DNA from: Mesorhabditis belari
Lineage: Eukaryota; Nematoda; Chromadorea; Rhabditida; Rhabditidae
Length of the DNA: 64,000 nucleotides
Assembly: GCA_958450365.1 (NCBI GenBank)
Contig: CAUEEP010000864.1
Coordinates: 62,001-126,000, forward strand
Direction of reading: 5' to 3'
The notes beneath the pieces were generated by a model. The model did not search any database. It worked only from the letters and a program-made list of their open reading frames with translations, and was not told the DNA's origin. Positions 56,330-64,000 of the stretch are shown in pieces. The position numbers were made by a program, and so were the translations under genes. Position 1 is the first letter of the stretch. Each line of letters opens with the position of its first letter.

Positions 56330-56530
56330 CTCTTTAAAGCTGAAACAGCTTTTGTCTTTCTCTGCGAAACATTTGGTGTGTATCGTTTGGTGGGAGTGGA
56401 GCGGAGTCTCCTCCGTCCGCCGATCACTCCCCCACCGTCCCTGCCAATCCCCGATCGACTCCTTGTGGCCATCATCGACAGAATCACTGACAGAATCACT
56501 GCTGATCAGTTTTAATGTATTAGTAGTTGA
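56330..56530. other. GC-richer block, coding status unresolved
   Basis: Open in several frames on both strands. The plus strand gives PPITPPPSLPIPDRLLVAII to a TAA, the minus strand DSVSDSVDDGHKES. The raised GC suggests an exon, but the strand cannot be decided. Confidence 0.25.
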
Positions 56531-56944
56531 GTGAAGCTAAACTAGTCAAAAAAAGTATTTTTTAGTCTTTTGTAAATGAGATAAAGCTTATGCTTAAAAT
56601 TTGATTTCCATAAAGAGATTTCCATAAAGATTTCCATTGACTCATGACTTCATTTCTCTTTCAATCTATCTAATCTCTTATGATTGACTAACTGACCAAA
56701 ATGATTTATACAATACCCAATGGCATCAATTTTCCTAGATTTACAATCTAAAACTTCGGTTCTTTCTTTTACTCTAAATGTTTCTTTTTGTTTTGTTTGA
56801 AATAGAATCGATTTCCATGAGGGAAAAGAAAAATAAAGTTATTGATCAGTTCAGATCAGTTATTGATCATCAGATTAAGCCAAAGATTACCAAATAAGGG
56901 AAAAATAAAATGTTTTCCTTTCTCATTCTCTTTTAATTCATTCA

Positions 56945-57060
56945 CTGTTTCCCCCTCCCTTCCTTTTCCCTTCCCTTTCCCTCGCTTCCCCTTCCTTCCC
57001 CAGCCTTTCCGGTCCTTCCCCTTCCTTCCCCTTCCTTCCACCGATTGCCCATCCCGATAA
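56945..57060 (+). repeat. C/T-rich low-complexity tract
   Basis: CTTCC-type repeats; the frames across it are artefacts. Confidence 0.8.
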
Positions 57061-57249
57061 GCAGCCTTTCCATCCAATAGAAACTATTTTAAGAATTTAT
57101 CTTTCGAGGAAATTTTTGACGAACGTCAACCATCAACCAAATATGACTAGAATGTCTAATGAAAAGCTAACAGCAGTCGAGAATTCGAGAATTCGGTTCA
57201 TTTTTTTGAAATGGAGTCAGATGAGCTTAGACAGAAAAATCTGGAATTA

Positions 57250-57850
57250 GAATTCAAAATGGAGGCCTCTTGCGTTTAGCTTTGAAGAAAAAAAGAAAGT
57301 TTTGAAGAAAAAAACTAAAAACTGAAAGAAAGAGGGGTGTATGAGTGGGCCTTGGGGTAAAAAAAAGGCTGAGAGGTGGTCCGGGGATCGATCGAGGGGA
57401 GAGGCTGCGACGCTCCTATCTGAATGTCCTCCCAGCTCCTTTTGCATTCATTCTCCGGTCTCATTTCCCCTTCATTTAAGTTTTCTATTTATCTGAGATC
57501 TGCGGCTAGAGATGGGCAAAAGGGGGTCAATATATAGGTCAATATATGTAATGGTTGATGTTGGGGGTGAATGAGTGGTGGTGGAAGAGTGGGTAATGGT
57601 TGAGTACCACCGAGGAAACCCACTGGATTCCACATGGATGTTGGTGGAACAAATGCTGGTGGTTGTGTCGTGCCGAGCATCACTTTCGATTTCTGCTCGA
57701 TCCAAGTCGGCTCGGATTGTGCTCGCGGATGGATTGGGTGCTCCGTTTTTGGAGGAATACGATGAAGGTAGTCAATCGATCGATGAATTGATCAAAGTAT
57801 GGGGAAATACGACAAAGAAAACGGGTGAAGCCTTGAGATAAAGTGATCCG
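57250..57850. other. Coding-like block, strand and gene uncertain
   Basis: The minus strand has MLGTTQPPAFVPPTSMWNPV and GFLGGTQPLPTLPPPLIHPQ to a TAA near 57,489, and IGASQPLPSIDPRTTSQPFF after ACATTCAG at about 57,409. The plus strand has ARIVLADGLGAPFLEEYDEG and SQSIDELIKVWGNTTKKTG to a TAA at 57,841. Composition is coding-like in each. The minus-strand reading would suit 5' exons of the hlh-30-like gene. Copies of 57,370-57,535 at 46.2 and 62.0 kb show that part of it is repeat. Confidence 0.3.
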
Positions 57851-57859
57851 AGTCGACGT

Positions 57860-58670
57860 GCGGAGAATGTGTGGAAATGAGACGACGAAAAGGGGCAATG
57901 TCTGGGGGTGAAGGGGAGCCCTTTCGCCGTCTGCTCTCTCTCGTTAGCCACCAATTACGAACTCCTTGCTTGATATCTCTACCACGTACAGCCGTTCTCG
58001 CATCCCTCTGTGTGCTGCATCTTTCTCTCAAGCTATGGAATTTCTCAATTTCTTTACTCATTTTTCTCTCAAATTCCCGCAAAGTCTCTCCTCGACGAGA
58101 CTTCGCTCCTCTTTTAGGCGGGACTTGGCTCTTATTTTAGGCGAGAAAACCTCTCGGCGAAATGCCAAAATCGGATGACAAATATCGTTCTTTTCGAGCA
58201 TTTCCTCCATCTCTGAGTCTCTCTATATTCTTTAATCTTTTTCAGTATTAATATTTTCTCGTTGTTTTTCATACAGAACTCATGCGACCTTTTGCGTTGG
58301 GTTCGAGTCCTCCCAACGATCAGTTATTCTTGAAAAACAGACATGCTATTTCTTCTATATTTTTCCCTTCATTGTCTTCATTTATCTGCACTTCGAGCTT
58401 TATCCTGAAACGTCAACCTCAATTTTGAATCATTTTTGAGCTCCAAAAAAAGAGCTCCAAAAATTTGGTATAGGAGAAATGATATGTTTACACTTTTCGA
58501 GTACCAAATAGAATGATAATAGATTAATTTCGACAAACAAAGTTCATTTTGAAGATTCGTGCTCTCAGAGATCTCACAGAGGTCTGTGAGTTCTCTCGAA
58601 TCAATCCCTTGGTCTGTTTCCCATTGCTACTCTTCCTTTTTCTCACACTTGTTTAGAATTCGCGTATCGA
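57860..58670. other. Intergenic or promoter-side stretch
   Basis: Nothing firmly recognised. If the hlh-30-like gene extends past 57 kb, its promoter could lie here; no specific element was identified. Confidence 0.35.
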
Positions 58671-58674
58671 AAGG

Positions 58675-59560
58675 CAAGGGAACTTTATTCGAAAAAATCG
58701 AGTCCACCAGAAGGACGAGTGTTTACGCTTTCCGAGTAAAGTAACCGGTCGGCTGTCTGTCTGTCTGTCTGCCTGAGTACAGTACTCCGTCACCGTCTAG
58801 TGTCTTTTTTATTCTCGACTCTTCATTTCTTCTAATTCATCCATTGATCGAATCGAAGACAAACAATTCCCCAATCTAATCCCCGATTTTTCTCCAATTT
58901 TCGGGTTTCTCATTCAGTTTTTCCCCTCGAAAATTTGAGGATCCATTTCAAATCGCCAAGTAAACAGAACTGAAACAAAAAAAAGAAACCCGGAATATGA
59001 AATAAATCGTTTTGAGGACACCTTTTTTGTTGGTCTATTCATTGATAGAGATTCTATTATTTGGTATTAGATGCATCCTATTGTGAAATCATCGAAAACT
59101 ACAAGGGAGAAAAATATTGGCCTCATTTTTTAAAGTCTTTTCATGCGAAAAAATCGAGTCCACCAGAAGGACGAGTGTTTACACTTTCCCAGTACAGTAC
59201 TCGGTCGGCTGTCTGTCTGTCTGAGTACAGTACTCCGTCACCGTATTCATTGATAGAGATTCTATTATTTGGTATTAGATGCATCCTATTGTGAAATCAT
59301 CGAAAACTACAAGGGAGAAAAATATTGGCCTCATTTTTTGAAGTCTTTTCATGCGAAAAAATCGAGTCCACCAGAAGGACGAGTGTTTACACTTTCCCAG
59401 TAGAGTACTCGGTCGGCTGTCTGTCTGTCTGAGTACAGTACTCCGTCACCGTATTCATTGATAGAGGTTCAATTATTTGGCATTAGATGCATCCTATTGT
59501 GCAATCATCGAAAACTACCGGAAAAAAATATTGACCTCATTTTTTGAAGTCTTTTTTCCC
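58675..59560 (+). repeat. 208-bp tandem array (about 2.5 units plus a detached partial unit)
   Basis: Units start at 59,037, 59,245 and 59,453 (ATTCATTGATAGAGATTC; the third is GTTC), so the period is 208 bp. A related partial unit lies at 58,690-58,800 (CGAGTCCACCAGAAGGACGA ... GTACTCCGTCACCGT). Each unit contains a CTGT microsatellite. The frame at 59,061-59,294 is repeat-derived. Confidence 0.9.
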
Positions 59561-59849
59561 AATTTTTGGCAATCAAAGTTCAAAAATTTCAATTTAATTT
59601 TCCATTCTTTGTCGCGTACTTTGAGTGTAAAGATGGTGCAAACACAAGCCTTCTAGTGTATTCGGCTTTTCACTTTTTAATGCTCTAAAGTCACCCTGTT
59701 TGTACAAAGCCATATTCCGCCAAAGACAAGGTTAAAAAGCAATTTGTCGAGATTTTTTGTAAGTAGAGTCAATAGCTACCGTATTTTTTAGGTCTTTTGT
59801 AGGTCTTTTTAGGCCAGATAATCGTTGACTTTTTGGCGTTTTCGTTTTT

Positions 59850-60178
59850 AAGACCGTTCAGATCTCCGCTTCTAGAACAGCAACTTTTCTAGAAAATTGT
59901 TTCATTGGAAAGTCAAGAATATCAGCTTTTGATTGCTATTTTACATAGCAATATTTAATGACTAAGCACCTTAAAACCTTTATTGATACTTATCGATATT
60001 CTTGACTTTCCAATAGTTAGCTATCGAATATCGATAAGCTTTCGATATTCGATAGCTAACTAAATCGGAACTCCGATCAATAATTAAGTAACTTTTTAAG
60101 GCACTCACCCACGAGGGTTTGCGATGAGATAGCATTCAAAAGCTGACATTCTTGGCTTTCCAACGAACCATTTTTCAG
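59850..60178. mobile_element. Diverged inverted-repeat element, second copy
   Basis: Opposite-orientation copy of 20,025-20,355. The centre holds a 45-base palindrome at about 60,016-60,060 (GTTAGCTATCGAATATCGA arms). Confidence 0.7.
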
Positions 60179-60181
60179 GTT

Positions 60182-60291
60182 GTGGTACCTGTGGAGTATT
60201 CGGGGTTCAATATATCATTGAAAAATATCAATACATTTCTCACAATGTTCCAAAGTAAATCTTCGTATCCGTTTGCTTCAACCGTTTCTTT
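60182..60291 (-). pseudogene. Fragment of the duplicated unknown gene's last exon
   Basis: Matches 48,178-48,287: KETVEANGYEDLLWNIVRN to PEYSTGT. It lacks the 3' end and is joined to copies of 48,745-48,840 and then of the 18,400 exon fragment. Confidence 0.7.
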
Positions 60292-60539
60292 CAACATTTA
60301 GACCGGCTTACGATATTCCATCGAATTCTGTAGAGTACAGTCATTTGCTGTTAGATTTGTGTAACTGTGTATTCGGTTATCTTTGAGAAAGTGAAATTGA
60401 GTTTGCAGTTTGAAATCAGTGCCAAACGCGTTAGATGCAGAATCTTTCTATAGCTCTTCTTTCTATAGCTGTAAATTCGCCTTCAGCTTCATTTTGTGCT
60501 CGTAAACGCACTACTTCTCGTGCACTAGTTTTCTTGCGA

Positions 60540-61955
60540 AAACGAGCAGTTTATAACCAAGGGAAATTCCAATAAATGGCTTTCACGAGATCGCTTAGGA
60601 AAAGTTGATTAGGAAAGTTTATGTAATGATAGAGTTGAGTAGAATCGATGTTTAAAATTAGAAAAGATAATAAGGATCATTTGATTAATAAAAAAGTAAA
60701 GGAGTTGCCCGGAAAAAGTAGATTTAAGGTAAGTTTATATAGATTTAATTGCAAATTTATATAGATTTAATTGCAATGAAGATCACGTACAAAGTAGAGA
60801 AATTGTTCAGAAATTGGTAAACCCAACTTTCCCAGTTTTCTGGCAAATTTAGAGAAATTGTATGACAGAATAACTGACTGAAATGTTTAGTTTAGTATAA
60901 TAAGCTTTAAATCAAAAGGTTAAACACAAGTTGCTTTGAATCCCATCAACAATTTCTATAATAGCTTCTTGAATTATAGGTAAATTTGATAAATATTTCT
61001 ACCCTCTCTTGCAAAACACGTTCATTTTGCAGTCTTTCCTCTTAGTTCAAGACTATTTTCCCACTCACTCCTAATCGCTTTCCGATTTTCACAAAAAAAG
61101 TTTATAAAAAAGAGTCGACAAATTGAGTCCAAGTCATTTTCCCTAGCTGATCGTTTTCTTGTTCAGTTTTCTTCACTGAAATCTTATAGAAAAAGCTGTT
61201 GGCTTTGAAGTTTTTGAAGAACGTTTTTTGGCAAAAAAGAAGACAAGTTTCATTCATAATAGATTTCTTTGGAGTATTTATACAAGCATATTTGGAATAC
61301 TAAAGCAAGCAGTGCTTTCAGGAAAAATAAATACATTTTGATGTCATTCTATTTTTACATTGAATTGGCTATTTACTGATTCTATTATCGATATTAGAAT
61401 AACTCTTGAAAGTTTCAAAAAAGTGATGACACAAAAGACAAAAAGATGTAATTAAAGATTCTAAAAAAACCGAAGCCAAGAACTTTGGTTGGTTATCAAA
61501 CACAGAAACCATGGTGAAAAATAGAAAAATTATTAATTTTAAAATAGAATTTTTTGATTTTTTGAAATTTGATTTTTTATTTACTTCATAAACCCCGCAT
61601 AAAAGCCTCACTGCTCGTCATCGCAGTCTTAAAGCGAAAAGTAAAATCTATTAGCATTTATACTCCTTTTTTGGTCCCTAGCTCTCGCTCTTGCCAATTC
61701 CAAGCGTTCTAATTAAATCTCGCGCCCTAGGGCAATAGCCGTCAATGCCAATGGCTTCATGGTAATAAAAAGGCATCCTCAGACAAGAACGTGTTATTTG
61801 TTCGAAAACCATCAACAATGCGCCAACAACAAAGTTCGGGGATGCCTTAAAATTATTTTACTGAAAAGTCATGTATTAAAGGTAGTGATTATTCCAAAGG
61901 TAGTGATTATTCATAATAATTGAAAGATATAAACAAAAAAGCATGAAAACTGAAA
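60540..61955. other. Intergenic AT-rich stretch, nothing recognised
   Basis: No supported exons. A short inverted pair (AAGGCATCC at 61,769 / GGATGCCTT at 61,843) encloses ~80 bases, with too little pairing to call an RNA. Confidence 0.45.
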
Positions 61956-62047
61956 TGAAGGAGACCGGAGAATGAATGCAAAAGGAGCTGGGAAGACATT
62001 CAGATAGGAGCGTCGCAGCCTCTCCCCTCGATCGCTCCCCGGACCAC
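61955..62047. repeat. Third copy of the 57.4-kb block
   Basis: GAGACCGGAGAATGAATGCA ... CGATCGCTCCCCGGACC, inverted relative to 57,370-57,470. Confidence 0.85.
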
Positions 62048-62615
62048 AATGAATATTTTGTAGAGATAAAGAGATTAAGAGACAAAACTTTAATTGATTC
62101 AACCCTGCACAAACCATTAAATTAACAATATCTCTTAAAATTCGCATCAAGAATTACTTATTTCATGAGCTTTCCCTTTCAGATTGATTCTGAAAATCTT
62201 TCCCTTGTTAATTCTATATCTAATTAACTTCATGATCTTAATAATTAGATAAAGAATTGATCATTTTATCTAGATACTCTAGATAATAGATAAAATAGAC
62301 TTTCAAATCAATTTTAAATCAATTTTTCAAGTTTCAGATGGATCGCACAAGTGGCGGGATGACAATTCAATTGATTCAAAAGAATTGATCATTTTATCTA
62401 GATACGTACCAGGATCGCGATATAAAATCGCGATTTTATATGATCCTAGTGTATGAAGATCATATTAAAAGGGAAGAAAACCTTTACGCAGTATCTTATA
62501 AAGTACTTTTTCTAGGTCCAAATCTTATGTAGAATCCGAATTTGCACTTAAAACCTAGAGTTTGCTTAGGCTTTTTACCATCCAAATCTTGACCAATACC
62601 ATATTAGTCAAGGAA
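62048..62615. other. Intergenic stretch with small palindromes
   Basis: AT-rich; GGATCGCGATATAAAATCGC near 62,411 forms a perfect short palindrome with its neighbour. GATCATTTTATCTAGATAC occurs twice. No gene is seen. Confidence 0.45.
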
Positions 62616-62619
62616 ATCG

Positions 62620-62765
62620 TGAATCCCTTGACTAAAATCGCATACGATATTAGTCAAGGAACTCGGCTTGACTCTCCAAAAACCCGCCCCGGGTTCTCGG
62701 ACACTCTTTAAAAACCCGCCCCCGGGTTTTTGATTCTCCAAAAACCCGCCCCGGGTTCTCGCTGA
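62620..62765. repeat. Decayed copy of the G-rich inverted-repeat element
   Basis: Shares TCCAAAAACCCGCCCCGGGT units and the GACTAAAATCGCATACGATA segment with 47,171-47,465. It lacks one TIR. Confidence 0.75.
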
Positions 62766-62876
62766 AGAAAGTTGATAACTCAAAAGCAGAAGATTGCAAA
62801 GGGGGCGTGACATTTTTGTCATTGAATTCATTCTATTTGGCAGCGGCTTAGCAAATGATGGTTTTTGTCTCTTTAT

Positions 62877-63410
62877 TGAGCCACTCGCAAAGTTTCGAGG
62901 TGATCGGAGTCGCCCTCGCTGAAAATGAAGGGAACTTTTAAGCCACTAGAAAATAACTGTATCCAAGGCTGGACGAGTCGCTCATGATTCCCACTTGGTA
63001 CCAAAGCTGACCGAATTTTGCTACAAGCGGGCCACCGGAATCTCCCTAAAAGCAATGTTGAAAGCTCAAAGGATATTTGCCTTAGTCGTGGCTTTTCCGC
63101 GACCGCAGAAGGTGTCTTGTTCATCGCTAGACAACTTTTGAATTTTACCATCTCCCATTCCAAAAGCGAGCATCGGCTCTTTCAGTGTCAAGCCCCTGGC
63201 TTCGAGGCATACTCGCTTTCCAAGATCATCACTGGTGTCAATATCCGTTTCCAGCTAGATAACATAAGGTTTTTTCACTACTAATATCTAAGGTCCACCT
63301 CTAAGAGAGCGACGTCACCGTGATCCCAAACACGAGCAGTCTGGCTTTGAGCTTGTACCTGATTACTTGTTTACTGGCTGAGACATTGTCATACCTCAAA
63401 TTTATTGCCT
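62877..63410 (-). pseudogene. Protease-like homologue copy D (internally deleted)
   Basis: Carries the GDSGGPL and HGDVALLE exons and the intact middle exon. It lacks ~130 bp present in copies B and C, removing the end of one intron and the start of the CLDEQDTFCGRG exon. The deletion joins TAGCGATG to GATGAACA at a shared GATG. On the 5' side it stops inside the first exon at 63,410, so the LTAASC part is missing. Confidence 0.8.
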
Positions 63411-64000
63411 TACAGTACCCCAAAGTACAGTATCGAACCCTCTTAGGCATAGACTCAGGCTCAGGCTTGTGATCCTGGCCTATCCTTGAACAAAGTCTAC
63501 AACAAGCAGAATGCAGTTGATGAACTTGAATAATCGGTATTTATTCCAGAACGGGTACAAAGCGAGTAGCTGACACGAGTTGTGTATCGAGATCGAGGCA
63601 TACGGAGAGTTTATTTAGAGTTTATGGAGTTTATTTCCTCAATTTTGACTGATTTTAAGGGAAATTTAAGGGATACTTTGTTTTTCAATCAAAATCAACA
63701 TTGAAAAGGGTCAAGTGCTCTAGAAAGAATGCGCTTCCATTTACAAACACAAAGCACACCTCTCCATTTAGTTTTTCTCTGGGTTTTTCAAATGATTCGT
63801 GAATAAAAGGTATTTATTTCGAACTCGCTGTTTTTTTCTATTTACTAATTTACTTATATTTACTAAAATTGCAGATCAAACTAGTGAAGAAAGATCAAAA
63901 ATAGAAGAGAAACCTCAAAAATCAACATAAAAGCAAGGCAATTCGAAAAAGAAAGAAAAAAAAACGAAAAATTAGCGATATTTAACGATATTTACACGTA
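63411..64000. other. Window edge, nothing recognised
   Basis: Unique AT-rich DNA; no exon with splice support. Confidence 0.4.

Noticed and set aside
58285..58320. Possible tRNA B box (GGTTCGAGTCC)
   Set aside because: No A box at the right distance and no cloverleaf stems; only the B-box match is present.
61765..61855. Short hairpin-like segment (AAGGCATCC / GGATGCCTT)
   Set aside because: Only nine closing base pairs; the interior does not pair well enough for a miRNA or TIR element call.
1..64000. Prokaryotic operons, CRISPR arrays, retroviral or LINE reverse transcriptase
   Set aside because: No Shine-Dalgarno-led genes, no spacer arrays, and no RT or integrase motifs in any frame examined; repeats with spacers here are minisatellites.

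Overview
The window is eukaryotic and most likely nematode nuclear DNA. It is AT-rich. Coding sequence sits in short exons, many introns are only about 33-90 nt, and the acceptors read TTTTCAG. One well-preserved gene encodes an MITF/TFEB-type bHLH-zipper protein whose basic region closely resembles nematode HLH-30. Spliced leaders, rRNA and credible intact tRNAs were not seen. No prokaryotic operon, CRISPR array or viral genome is present. Almost no long open reading frame here is a real gene; the genes had to be read exon by exon, using splice sites and phase.

Layout. 1-9.5 kb: dispersed repeat copies, a pogo-like transposase stub, copied exons of a Cys-rich gene and a candidate gene at 7.8-9.4 kb. 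9.9-12.7 kb: two small TA-flanked MITEs and a 1.7-kb foldback element whose right end abuts a short gene with one LDL-receptor class A repeat (12.7-13.6 kb). 13.6-20 kb: repeats, a Cys-rich C-terminal exon (17.4 kb), a third inverted-repeat element and one copy of a duplicated unknown gene. 20.6-22.4 kb: several exon fragments, including the 3' end of a SUV39-type methyltransferase gene. 22.8-31 kb: repeats and nested palindromic minisatellites. 31.26-38.16 kb: a roughly 3-kb-armed inverted repeat whose arms each carry a trypsin-like gene with the catalytic His replaced by Ser. 38.2-46 kb: an EGF exon, a Cys-rich extracellular gene (parent of the copies at 3-6 kb), a foldback element and the most complete SUV39-type gene. 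46-49.2 kb: minisatellites, a G-rich inverted-repeat element and the second copy of the duplicated gene. 50.5-55.2 kb (possibly further): the hlh-30-like gene on the minus strand. 58.6-64 kb: a 208-bp tandem array, an unannotated AT-rich stretch and a third, deleted protease-like copy.

The main theme is gene-fragment shuffling. Exons of the protease-like gene, the SUV39-like gene, the Cys-rich gene and an unnamed gene recur in both orientations, usually cut at repeat boundaries. Part of this may be assembly artefact: about 480 bp of the right arm of the big inverted repeat (35,575-36,050) looks like a corrupted read of the left arm. Only the hlh-30-like, SUV39-like and LDLa genes are secure family assignments. 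Other exons are described without naming a function.
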